Shown here: one piece after another, positions 29,730-39,354 of the stretch
Layout of the letters: every line of letters begins with the position of its first letter
Numbering within the stretch: position 1 is the first letter of the stretch
Assembly (NCBI GenBank): GCA_963575745.1
Contig: CAUYUJ010016301.1
Location: forward strand, 171,887-235,886
Source: Prorocentrum cordatum
Lineage: Eukaryota > Sar > Dinophyceae > Prorocentrales > Prorocentraceae
Length of the DNA stretch: 64,000 nucleotides
Direction: 5' to 3'
Position numbers and translations under genes: made by a program
The notes under the pieces: model-generated
Databases searched by the model: none
What the model was told of the DNA's origin: nothing
Seen by the model: only the letters and a program-made list of their open reading frames with translations

Positions 29730-31343
29730 CTACTCGGCACCGTCCGACGAGTCATCCTCCGCCAGCTGCTTGCGCGCGTCCCCCATGAGCGTGCCCGTCG
29801 GCCCCTTGATGGCCGTCTGCGGGGAGGTGCCCTGCGCGGACTTGGAAGCCTTGGCGCCCGTGATGCCCTTCTCGATGCCGATGCGCTGGATGGGGACCTT
29901 CGAAGTCGAGATCTTGCCTGGTGCGGCGCGCTTCTTGCCCTTGCCCTTCTGCTCGGGAGTGGACGGCGCGCCTCCTGCAGCAGCGTCTGCCTCCCCCTCT
30001 CCTGCCGCGTAGACCTCCCCGTCCGAAGCCGCCTCGGCGTTCTCGCCCATGTCGTTGCCCGACGCCGCCTCGGCGTCGGAGGCCGCCGCCTCCTCGTTGG
30101 CGGGCTTAGCGGCGGCGGGCCTCTTGCGAGCTGCAGCGCCCCGCTTGGGCGCCGCCGCCGCATCGGCCTCCTGCTTGGCCAACTTCTCGGCCTCCTTCTG
30201 GCAGATCGCTTCGACAGTCTTCTCGATCTCCTTGAGGAGGTCCATCTTCGCCGCCATCGCCTGCTGCTTCGTAGTTTTCGGGTCGCGGACGAACATCTCT
30301 AAGATCCGCTCGGTCATCACCTTGACGCCATGCTCCTCGTTGTCGAAGTGCCTGGTGGTCGCCTGCGTCTGCTGCTCCTTGGTGCCGTCCTTGAGCTTGC
30401 GCATGATGAGGATGAGCTTGTGGTTCGGATCCCGATCTCTCTTCAGCTCGACGTAGACCTTTGAGCCGTCAGGTAAGTATTTAGAAGGAAGCCCACTCTT
30501 GGCGCTCTTCGGCTTCTCCTTCTGCTGATGCAGCGCCTCTGGGTAGCGCCACTCCTTCCCATCGGCCCACGTGGCAACCATGAATCCGCCCTGGTCGGAT
30601 GACCGCGAGCTGTCGCAAAGCTCCACCCGCCGCGTGCTCGGTTGGATGCGCACTGCCGAGTTCTTGTTCTCGTCGAATTTGTAGACGTACTGCACCTCGG
30701 AACCTGCGCTGTCACCTGCAGGCTTGGCCGCGGCGGGCCTCTTCTTCGCGGCCCCCGTGCCCTCGGGCTCGTCCTCGCCCCCTGCCGCTGAACCTCCTCG
30801 CATTGACGGCCTTCGCCTGACGGGCGCGCTGTCCTCCTCGTCCGCGTCGTCCTCCTCCTCGTCCTGATCCTCGTTCAGGTTGATGCCGTCGGTGTAGCCC
30901 TGCTCCGCGATGACGGCCTTGTACCACTGAGGGGGGCCGAGCTTGCGGCGGTAGAAGGACCCCGCGTGCATGCACAGCGTGCGCACCCTAGCCGTCATGT
31001 CCCTCACGTAGCGCTTCTTGGAATCGCCCTCGAACAAACTCCAGGGCGGCTTTCCTGTCTTCGCCTTCTCGGTGACCAAGAACTCGATCGCGTTCTCGCA
31101 CGCGACCTTGCCGACGCTCAAGTTCGGCGCTGCCTGCTGCCTGATCGACTGCGCGACGAGCACCGCAGCGTCGGCACTTAAGGGCGCCTGGTCGCTGGAC
31201 ACAGGGAAGGAGGAGTGGTCGCTCTTGTACACCACGAAATCTGGTTTCGTCATGACAGGGCGCAGCACCTTGGTCAGCAACTCCACGTCCGCGCACACGG
31301 CGCGGGTCGACTCGGACCCGTCGCTGGCGCCATCATCAGCCAT
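29730..31343 (-). CDS. KRPAAA-type acidic/basic nuclear-like protein
   Basis: An intact frame. The chosen Met at 31343 (MADDGASDGSESTRAVCADV) gives 537 residues. The frame opens 27 codons earlier (31424), but those codons are Arg/Cys-rich and less likely. Residues about 15-170 look globular (ELLTKVLRPVMTKPDFVVYK, FLVTEKAKTGKPPWSLFEGD, SFYRRKLGPPQWYKAVIAEQ). An acidic block follows (DQDEEEDDADEEDSA), then KKRPAAAKPAGDS. A second domain runs from VQYVYKFDENKNSAVRI through GGFMVATWADGKEWRYPEAL, KVYVELKRDRDPNHKLILIM and a helical EKLAKQEADAAAAP. A second KRPAAAKPA block, a Glu/Ala-rich region, a basic KGKGKKRAAPGK and an acidic end (EDDSSDGAE) complete it. The Lys-Arg-Pro-Ala blocks resemble basic nuclear or DNA-associated tails. 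A nuclear location is inference. No enzyme motif is seen. It is bracketed by same-strand GATGAGTTTCC clusters. Confidence 0.75.
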   Translation of the reverse strand: MADDGASDGSESTRAVCADVELLTKVLRPVMTKPDFVVYKSDHSSFPVSSDQAPLSADAAVLVAQSIRQQAAPNLSVGKVACENAIEFLVTEKAKTGKPPWSLFEGDSKKRYVRDMTARVRTLCMHAGSFYRRKLGPPQWYKAVIAEQGYTDGINLNEDQDEEEDDADEEDSAPVRRRPSMRGGSAAGGEDEPEGTGAAKKRPAAAKPAGDSAGSEVQYVYKFDENKNSAVRIQPSTRRVELCDSSRSSDQGGFMVATWADGKEWRYPEALHQQKEKPKSAKSGLPSKYLPDGSKVYVELKRDRDPNHKLILIMRKLKDGTKEQQTQATTRHFDNEEHGVKVMTERILEMFVRDPKTTKQQAMAAKMDLLKEIEKTVEAICQKEAEKLAKQEADAAAAPKRGAAARKRPAAAKPANEEAAASDAEAASGNDMGENAEAASDGEVYAAGEGEADAAAGGAPSTPEQKGKGKKRAAPGKISTSKVPIQRIGIEKGITGAKASKSAQGTSPQTAIKGPTGTLMGDARKQLAEDDSSDGAE

Positions 31344-31463
31344 ACGGTAGAGCCGAGCGTCGGATAGGGCCGAGCGTCGGGCATGGCATCTGGCAGCTGG
31401 TGCCCACTGAACTTGCGGAGCCAAACAAAACGTTTACGGACACATAGATCGGGGCGCTGCGGA

Positions 31464-31795
31464 TTCAAAACTCACCGAAACTCCCTCCAGGAATGCATCC
31501 AGGGCCCCGTCCAGGGCCCCATCGGAGCTCATCGGGAGCTCATCGGGAACTCATCGGATCGATCTTCGGAAACTCATCGAAACTCATCGGAAACTCATCG
31601 GAAACTCATCGAAACTCATCGGAAACATCGGAAACTCATCGGGAACTCTTCGGAAACTCTTCGGAAACTCATCGAAACTCATCGTGAACTAATCGGAAAC
31701 TCATCGAAACCCATCGGGAACTCATCGTGAACTCTTCGGAAACTCATCGAAACCTCATCGGAAACTCGTCGGAGACTCATCGGATCCCAATCGGA
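31464..31795 (-). repeat. Largest GATGAGTTTCC array
   Basis: About 25 units of 11-12 bp (plus-strand AAACTCATCGG) with small variants, filling the spacer between the end of the 31777-32439 gene and the start of the 29730-31343 gene. The sense orientation matches both. Confidence 0.85.
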
Positions 31796-31939
31796 AGATA
31801 GTCGACGACGGGGGGGGTCGGCGAGCCCCCCACCCCTGAGCCCCCCCTCCGCGCGGGGCGGCGGCGGTCCACGACACCAGCCAACGCCTGCTCGAGCGTC
31901 TCGTTCGCGGGCACCAGCGCCGCGTCGTCGTCGGCAGCC

Positions 31940-32022
<83 letters not shown>

Positions 32023-32119
32023 ACGACTACGACGACCACCCATGGGTGGTCGTCGTAGTCGTCGTCATCGTTGTCGCCATCGGTGCCGGAACGACGGGGG
32101 AGGACGCCGCCGACGACGC

Positions 32120-32150
<31 letters not shown>

Positions 32151-32439
32151 TAGAGATGGCCTCCGTGGCCGTCTCCTGCGCCGTCTCTGGCGGCGGCGAG
32201 GCCGTCTCCTGCGCCGTCTCTGGCTGCGGCGTGGGCGCAGCCGAGCTGGCCGCGCTCTCCACCGCCGACGCCGCCGCCGTCGTCGGGGGCGTCGGCGGCT
32301 CCGCCGACTTCCCCGCGCGCGGGGTCGCGGGCGGCGTGGCAACCTCGAAGGGTGCCATCGCGCGCGCCCTGCGGAAGCGCGCCAACTGGGCGCGCGGAGG
32401 AAGGTTGACCTTCCTAGTGGCCTCGAAATAGCCCAACAT
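31777..32439 (-). CDS. Ala/Pro/Thr-rich protein, two exons inferred
   Basis: Exon 1 from the Met at 32439 reads MLGYFEATRKVNLPPRAQLA, then RARAMAPFEVATPPATPRAG, with repeats PETAQETASPPPETAQ. It then runs into CGA/CGT repeats containing the palindrome. In another frame beyond it, exon 2 reads AADDDAALVPANETLEQALA, GVVDRRRPARRGG and PPVVDYLPIGIR, with the stop at 31777. Joining CAG at 32176 to GCT at 31938 keeps the frame and leaves a 237-bp intron (31939-32175) with non-canonical GA-AG ends and CAGG at both junctions. GA or GC donors are known in dinoflagellates. The 5' end may lie further upstream, since the frame is open to 32622 through another palindrome. Function unknown. Confidence 0.5.
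31990..32080. repeat. CGA-rich palindrome, second copy
   Basis: 48-bp perfect palindrome (32019-32066) with the same centre CCACCCATGGGTGG and the same flanks (GGC repeats on one side, ATCGTTGTCG on the other) as 26746-26859. It lies inside the inferred intron of the 31777-32439 gene. Confidence 0.85.
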
Positions 32440-32548
32440 GATCGATCGAGCCAGAACGCCGATCGCGATCGATCGAGCCAGAACGCCGACGACGACGACG
32501 ACGCCTCGCGAGGCGTCGTCGTCGTCGTCGTCGTCGTCGTCGGACGAT
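32437..32548. repeat. GATCGATCGAGCC duplication and second type of CGA palindrome
   Basis: A doubled ATCGATCGAGCCAGAACGCC (32440, 32467) is followed by a ~40-bp perfect palindrome at 32489-32528, with CGA/CGT arms and centre GCCTCGCGAGGC. It is related in architecture, but not in centre, to the introner-like palindromes. Confidence 0.8.
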
Positions 32549-32779
32549 GGTTTCCGACACCGCGTGGGGCGTTCGTCCCCGAACATCGAGATTTCGCGCC
32601 GCGGCCCCGCGCCCGCGAGCACTGGGGCCCGAGATGGGCCCCCGTAGCGCGTTCAACCTTGATCGCGCGAGGCGCCTCCGCGCCGTCCGCCCCCGTCCTC
32701 CTCCTCCTCCTCCGCCATTTCCTCCTCGCCCGTCCTCCTCCTCAGTAGGGTTCGGGGCATCTGGGGCAGTGAACAACTA

Positions 32780-32995
32780 CACGGATGGAGGGCGGGTACT
32801 TTCAAAATGACGCTCTCGCCCCGCTCACTGTTTCACTTACTTTTTCATGTTAAGCGCGGCGCCCGTTTATTTAACGAGCCGCGTCCCTAATTGTCTTAAC
32901 CCGCGCCGCCTACGGGCAGCGGTGTACCCGACGGCCTCGTGGCAGTGTTCAACACGTACCACGTGATCGGGCATTATTTGATACGTACGCAGTGC
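32780..32995. other. Spacer with module B fragment
   Basis: GGATGGAGGGCGGGTACTTTC, then CTCTCGCC-CGC, at 32780-32815 resembles module B. The remainder to 32995 shows no gene. Confidence 0.4.
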
Positions 32996-33052
32996 AAACT
33001 CATCGGAAACCATCGGAAACTCATTGGTAGTGCATCGGAAACTCATCGGATT
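32996..33052 (-). repeat. GATGAGTTTCC cluster
   Basis: Four imperfect minus-oriented units upstream of the 31777-32439 gene. Confidence 0.7.
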
Positions 33053-33139
33053 CGATGGGCAGGCTTAAGGGTCGTTTCACCTGCGGCCCACTAGACTGCT
33101 TCAAGACGGCTCAAGATGGCCCAGAGACGGCTCATGATG

Positions 33140-33450
33140 CAGATATGACTCATAACTTTTTTTTTTTTTTTATATATATATATATATATAAATAAATATA
33201 TTTGTCATAACTGCTACTAACTGCTATGTTTACAGATATTTGCCATAACTGCTATTTTTTGCAGATATGGGTTATAACTGCTATTTTTTGCAGATATGAC
33301 TTAGGACTCTTATGAATTTACAGATATGCTCAACATGATATAAAAATGCGCATAACTGCTATTTTTTGCATATATGATTCACAACCGGTATTTTTTGCAG
33401 AAATTTTCTGCAACTGCTATTTTTACCGGTATCGAACCTCAGGGGGGAAT
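33140..33450. repeat. AT-rich ~34-bp tandem repeat with (TA)n
   Basis: Units of ACTGCTATTTTTTGCAGATATG plus TCATA-like linkers, with a T-run and TA tract at 33157-33190. On minus it starts CCTGAGGTTCGATACC and mirrors 16740-17075. It lies at the 3' side of the gag relic. Confidence 0.75.
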
Positions 33451-33616
33451 GCCTCCTGCGCTGCCGGTGGCGGCGCAGGTTGGCTCGGCGCCGCCCCCGG
33501 TGCGGATGGGCCCGGGCCGTCCGAGCTCGATCCAGCTGTAGCGTCGTGGATGCTCTGAGCTTAATCTCGCGCGGGCGTGGCCGCGAGGAAGGTTCGCTGT
33601 CGGCGCGAATGAACCA
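33451..33616 (-). pseudogene. Gag relic, downstream remnant
   Basis: Short GC-rich sequence between element D and the AT-rich block. In minus orientation it would be the continuation of gag beyond the insertion. Pro/Arg-rich reading, no motif that I can align. Confidence 0.3.
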
Positions 33617-34456
33617 CCGCTCCCAGCACGCACTCGCGAAACCGACTTCGCGGGGAAAACGACGACAGCATGAACCAATCTCCAAAGGCAACCGCCCCCT
33701 GAGAATAACGGCGACATCTCGGCTAAACCGGCCACCCTCCGCCAGCGAAATTTCGACGGCGGCCGAAACTCCACGGGCTGACCGCGCGGTATACTTTGAC
33801 AAACAATTAATTCAGCGCGCGGCACGAAGCGAAAGGATTATAGCGACAGAACGTAAACGTAGAGACGCCCTGTGGTCTGAAGGAGTAAACATGGATTTGT
33901 GATGCAGGCGCAATTTAATCAAGACAGATAGACGCGTGATCTGAAAACTAAGACTTCGCGTTCCTATTCATGCTGCTGACATCCCAACGCGCGCGCACGC
34001 GGTTCCAAGCGCGCCCCCCTCTGACGCCATTCTGCGCGTTCTACTGGTCATCGCGCGAACAGGAAGTAGATGTGCGCCTCCAATCCATGCGACTCTGGCT
34101 CGGATCTCAAAACTTACACCTGTTCACGCGGTTTCGCTCGCCACAGACCGAGGAAACTCGAAGCGCGCCCCGCAATTGCGAAACCCCCGTCAAACAAGTC
34201 GCACAAAACTCCCGGAAGCACCGCAGGCCGCGAAAGAGGCCAGGGGAAGTCCACCTGCCCGTTCAGGGGGGCACGACCCACGACAGAGGCCCGCCCCGAG
34301 GGGTCCGACGGCGCGCCCACCGCCGATTACAAACGCCGCGCAAAGATTGGCATCGCTGGGCTGCCCGGAAGGGTTGAACGGTGCCCGCCTGCAAAAATCG
34401 GCAACAAGATCTCGGGCCCGACGGTCGCCCCAGTCCCGCAGCGACCCCCAGGACTG
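33617..34456. mobile_element. Dispersed element D, copy 2 (inside gag relic)
   Basis: Homologous to 12288-12835 over both ends but about 290 bp longer in the middle (near 34020-34320). It lies directly after the gag stretch read on minus as IDGSPGNLASAIH. TTCATT occurs on both sides (minus: GATTCATTAG before, GTTCATTCG after), a possible target duplication. The long plus-strand frames inside have no domain. Confidence 0.65.
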
Positions 34457-34469
34457 CTAATGAATCGCT

Positions 34470-35778
34470 GAGGCGAGATTGCCAGGTGATCCATCAATCA
34501 TGTGCCCAAGCAAGGCGTCGCACATGACCCGTCATGTGTGCGATTTGTTCCGCGTTGGTCGGGTAGGCCATGTTATGGCGCTGCAAGATCAGGGCCAGGC
34601 TGCACGTTGGACGCCCCCACCGCGCGCAGGAGGAGGAAGCTTAAACCCTCGTGGCCGATCATGAGTTGACCAGCTTGCTGGGCGCGGTTGCGGAGGATGT
34701 CGAAACGCGTGAGGAGGTTATCCATGCGCTCCTGCGGCAGTCGAATGAAGTTCATAAATGCTGAGACTGATGCGGCGCGCTCCTCCTCGCTCAGCGTGCC
34801 CCAACGTTCGGCCAAACTGTGCATCGGGAGTGTCGTCGGTGGCGCTGGGTTGCCGTTGATGGCGCTTCCCTGCGCGCAGACAGCTGGCGGCCACTCGTCC
34901 ACGCATTCTCGGGACCTGCCGGTGAGACGAGACGAGACGCTGGCCGCCTGGCGAGACTCGTTGAGGTCCGAGCTCGCCACTGACCAAATCATCACCTCCC
35001 GCGCCCATCGTTGGAAAAGACACCGAGATTGCTGCCCAGGCCCCCAGGCGCGGAGGCGTCGCGCTCTGCCGTCGCCGCGTCGGCGCCCATGCCGGCGATG
35101 CAACTGGCCCGGGCAAGCCTGCCCACTCCGATGACCTTCCGTCTGGAGTGGAGGTCCCTCCAGAGGTCAAGGGAGTGCTGGAGGCCGCGGCCTGCCGACG
35201 GCGTCGTTCTGTCCAGGGGCCTCGGCGCCGTCGCGGCGCCGCACCCAGGACACCCCGCAACGTGGCTGCGAAAAAATTTTCCTCGCGGTCGCGTCGTCGC
35301 CGCGCTGAATACCGACAGTTGCGCAATCGACCAAAGGAGTGCGCGTCGGGATCTCGCCCTGCCATTATGAAGGGAGTCGGCGGGTGTGATGATGTGTCGT
35401 GTACCGAGTGATCGTCGACAGGTAGTCCCAGACCTGTCTCGCTGTCCCTTGGAGATACAACACTGCATTTGTCCAACACCCCACTGGGTTCCCAGGCCTA
35501 TCCGTGCTCGTATCCGCCTGCGCTTCCCGTGGTTCCCGCCCAAGGTCCCCGCAACATAGTTGCGGGAACCTCGGGGCCACGAGCGCAGGCTGTTGATGGG
35601 GGCGATTCCCAATTTCCAACCGTAGGCCCGACCTGTGGCACCGAAAGCGACTCCAACGCAGTTGAAGTACGCCCCGAGAGAGAAGCAGGCAACGGCGGCG
35701 GGTGGGCGCCGCGCTCCCTGAAATGATTGATGACGCGCTTGTTTTGGTTGGTGTCCGCCTCGTCGCTCGTCTTAACAA
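34470..35778 (-). pseudogene. Copia-type gag relic
   Basis: Minus-strand pieces follow the order of the dinoflagellate copia gag. NAVLYLQGTARQVWDYL lies near 35460. SLAERWGTLSEEERAASVSA, FMNFIRLPQERMDNLLTRFD, ILRNRAQQAGQLMIGHEG and LSFLLLRAVG lie at about 34830-34640. In a shifted frame follow YPTNAEQIAHMTGHVRRLAW and IDGSPGNLASAIH (34560-34470). Gag packages the retroelement RNA. The middle (35400-34850) is broken into at least three frames. Upstream of 35500 the sequence is not recognisable. It ends at element D, like the pol relic at 12 kb. The two relics could be parts of different insertions of one family. Confidence 0.75.
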
Positions 35779-35779
35779 G

Positions 35780-36012
35780 CGGGGGTTGGATGAACACGTA
35801 AAGAAAGAAGAGCCGGATCATCCTAACCGAACGCGATCGAGATGCTGGGGTGAAAGAGGGCAAACGCAAAACTGGAGGACATGCCACGCGGGCCATGGCG
35901 GCGAGAGGTCGTGGAAGGGAACCGCAGCTCCGTTACCAACTACGAAGACGTATGTGAAGCGCATGCTTGTGTAATCGAAGCGCTGGACACGCGAGTTAAC
36001 GCGATATTAACA
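35780..36012. other. Spacer, nothing recognised
   Basis: No gene, tract or repeat identified. Confidence 0.4.
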
Positions 36013-36090
36013 CGAGACTAACACGGGCACGAAGGGCGACCTCCTTCCCATGCCCATGGGCCACATTGGCGGCGAAAGAAGGAGACACTT
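36013..36090. repeat. Dispersed repeat R1, copy 2
   Basis: Second copy of 1636-1725, followed at 36135-36180 by a short GGA tract. Confidence 0.55.
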
Positions 36091-36180
36091 AAGGCTCGCA
36101 GCGGGAAGGGTTGGAATGCTACTGCTCGACGCGAAGGAAAAGGAAGAGGAGGAGGAGGAGGAGGAGGGACGAGGAGGGAC

Positions 36181-37680
36181 GAGGCGACTCCCAAATGGGA
36201 CCAATGATAACTGGGGTGGGAAGATCGCACCGCATCTCCCGTCAATCGCCGATGCACTGGCGACGCTGGGGCCGAGAAAATCAGACTCTGGACCATGCCA
36301 CAGCACCGCCGATGCATCGGCAGCTCGGCGGGACCACCCGAACCCGTCCTTTCCGGCTGCTTCTGGGAGGCCTCGAGTCGGCCTCGGGAGTCGGAAGGTC
36401 CACCTGCGAGGATGAGGAGCCAGCGGCACAAGGAGGCCCCGCCTTCGTCGCCTGCGGCAGCTCCAGCTCCTTCTGATCTGCCCACTGGGAGGCGCCCCGC
36501 GAACCGTCGGGGGCGCCCATGGCCGAGGCTGGAGAAACCAAAAAATACCGATACAGCTGATCCCCGGACCCCTCCCAGGGCGCGTTTTGACCAGGATCCA
36601 GCCGTGGCGACAAAGGCCTCCCAGGAGGCCCAAAGAGGCGAGAGGGAAGGAAAGGCAGCGGGATCGGCATCTTTTTGGAGCATCGTTTCGCCGATCCTTA
36701 TCCCCACAGGCGTGGCCTGGGCCCCACTGGCCGATCTACCCCCCTAGATGGGGATATAGGCTGCCCCCTTCGGGCTGCGAGGGGCCTATCCCCAGCTGGG
36801 GTGGGTGGATGGTGGGACTGAAATACGACGGATTTCGGGGGAAACAGCGCCCGTCTCGAATATACATTAAAACGGGGCCAAACCCCAGACCCCATTTCAA
36901 AGTTCGCTGCGCGCGAAGCTGAACTTTGAATTCGGGGGCGCGGGGGGGGCATCGTTCTCTCTACTGATCATAATTGATGCGCGTGTTTTTTCTGTCGAAA
37001 AGCCAAAAGGGCCATGGTCCGCCAGGGGTGGGATGGTAAGGCTTTGGGTTGTGCACAGACAGCTCCAGGGGCGCCGCCAGCGGCGCCAGCTGGCCATCGC
37101 TCGGACGTCCATTGACTGTGATTTTTTCGGTTTCGTGCGTGGCTTTTTCGCCAAATGATCAAGGATGCTCCTCGATGGTCCTCGCCGAAGGAAAAATGCA
37201 CACGTCCGAGCGATGCCAAGCCAGGGTGATGAGACCGCCTTGGGCTACTCGGGGGGCCCGTTGTGGCCAGCTGGGTCTGCTCGAGGGGGCCTGCTGAAGC
37301 CAACTGGGACTACCCGGGAGGACTGTAGGACTGCCTGCGCGCAGCCCGAGGCCTGGCCAGGATGTGGACAGTAGGCGGCGCGCCCCGGGGGAAAGTGAGA
37401 AAGGGCGGGCCTTCTCAGAAGGCTCGGGAGATCCCCGGCCTTCTGCGAAGTTTTCTGAACCTTCCCCGAAGACGGAGAAGACCTCTCGGAAGGCCGGAAG
37501 GCTTCTGAGAAACCCCGCCGCCTTCTGAGAGGGTCTTCTCCTTCTCACTTCCCCTATTCGCCTACCGCCAAGACAAGGTAAACGATGCTCCAATCCTCCT
37601 CTGACAAAAGGGGGGGGGAGCCGTGGGCGACGGCGGCGGGGCTGGGAGCGGCGGCCCTCGGAAACGGCAGGGGCAGGCGC
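36181..37680. other. Non-genic, with hairpins
   Basis: Competing frames on both strands, none convincing. 36742-36800 has facing GGGGATATAGGC and GCCTATCCCC arms. 37400-37545 is a run of CCTTCTCAGAAGG-type words that pair with each other. Confidence 0.45.
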
Positions 37681-37689
37681 CGACGTCAG

Positions 37690-38095
37690 GGCAGGGGGAG
37701 GAGGAGGAGGAGGGTGGAGGGTGAGGATGAATGGAGGATGGATGATTGAGGGAGGATGGAGGAGAAGAAAGAGAAAAAGGAGGAGAAAGAGGAGGAGGAG
37801 GAGGAACGAGGATGAGCGAGGAGGAGGAGGCGGAGGAGGAGAGGCAAGGCAGATAAGGCGGGGGAGGGGAGGTAAGGTAAAGTAAGGTGAGGCGAGGGAA
37901 GGTGAGGGATCAGGTACGGTAAAGTAAGGAAAGGTAAGATAACGTAGGGTAACGTAAGGTAATGTAAGGCCAGGTGAGGGGATATAAGGTAATGCAAAGT
38001 AACGTGCGGTAAGGTAATCGTGAAGTAAGGTCAGGTAAGGTAAGGTAAAACAAGTAAGGTAATAGAAGGTATGAGGTAAGGTAAGAGCGCTTGGG
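37690..38095. repeat. (GGA)n then (GTAAG)n tracts
   Basis: 37690-37850 is GGA-rich. 37862-38095 is dominated by AGGTAAGGTA-type 5-bp repeats, i.e. serial GTAAG words on plus. Confidence 0.85.
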
Positions 38096-38476
38096 GGCCT
38101 GTGTCGCTACAGCTGGAAAGAAAACTAGGACCATGCGAGTGGTATGCGGATGCAGGACCCCGCTTGTCAGCGAGGGCCTTCTTGGCCTGGCCGCCGAAGC
38201 GTCGGCGGGGGGACCACTCCGTGACTGCAGGAGCGCGTCGCATGAGAAAGAAGGGGGGCGGGGCCGCAGTCCCACTCGGCGTGCGCACCCTCCCGGGAAA
38301 GAACAACTCGCATCACATAGTATGCACTCGCTGCTCGCCTTTCCGCGACACTTCCTGGGCGTCGCTGCGTCGGGCACGGGTCAATCGGAGAGGGTCGGCC
38401 GCAAGTCTTCCTTCGGAATGCTACCCGTGTCCGTGATGTCGGCGGCGGCAGGCTGTCGCTCTGGCTGGCACACGGA

Positions 38477-38580
38477 AGCCGGCCTGGAACTTCAGGCCCT
38501 CGGCGTGGACCGGCGCTGACGCTCTGGCATTCAGACAGAGGCTGGCCTGGAACTGCAGGCTCTCGGCGCACCGGCCGCGG
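38477..38580. repeat. Short tandem duplication
   Basis: GGCCTGGAACT-CAGGC-CTCGGCG occurs twice (38482, 38545), each after an ACAG/CACGGA-GC word. Confidence 0.6.
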
Positions 38581-38984
38581 GCGGCCGCGGGTGCTGCCCT
38601 ACTCCCTCGCCACTGCTAGCAAGCGGCTGTCCCGTTGTTTCCTCTCCTGCTGGGCTCAGTAGGCCCAGGGCTGTGGCCGCTCTATCCTGGGTCTTCTGTG
38701 TCGACTCGACATGCAACTTGCGCGTGCTCTCCTGATAATCGAGCTCTTTACCGTCCTGCACTGCGCGTGCATTGAGCCTCTGTGCCTCGAGGATACCGAG
38801 CGTTCGGTTTTGCAGCTGTATCCATATGTAATTGATTACCTGATTCGTTGCCTCGCATCGAAAAAAATCTGCCTCTGATGGTGGCGATGTCTGCTTCGGC
38901 GCTCTTGTGACTCGGGATGCTATCATTCGGCTCGCCTGCGTTCCGACAATCGCGACCTTGGATGATGTCGGCTAGGCCCAACAT
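38531..38984 (-). CDS. Possible small gene or exon, unknown
   Basis: Two overlapping minus frames have balanced composition. 38926-38531 reads EADFFRCEATNQVINYIWIQ, NRTLGILEAQRLNARAVQDG and TQDRAATALGLLSPAGEETT. 38984-38748 reads MLGLADIIQGRDCRNAGEPN. The first looks like a helical protein segment before becoming Pro/Ala-rich. It could be one exon, a decayed gene or chance. No family recognised. Confidence 0.3.
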
Positions 38985-39354
38985 GCTGCAGTCTGCCGGC
39001 GGTGCGAGTGCCGACTCTGCGCGCGCAAAAACCTGCTCTTGAGCCTCCGCGGCAGCGCGGGTCCCCGTCGGGACGGAGGGAGGCCCGGGGCTCTGGAGAC
39101 CCCGCTGGAACGCGAGAGGGCCTCGGAGCCATGTGAACTCTCCGGGGGGTCATTACGTTTGGTTCCCAGCAACAACCGCAGTGGGTGACCTCGTATCCTC
39201 AGTATGCCTTCCGCCTGTTGTGATCGATGGTTGCACTTTCCGTCGTGTGATGTCGCACCGTCGGTCGCCCTCTCTTCTCCTTGTCGCCGCCAACTGATTT
39301 TAGTCCCTTCCTTCTCTTCTTTGGCACGTCGTTGCTTGCATTGCTCTTGGGCTG

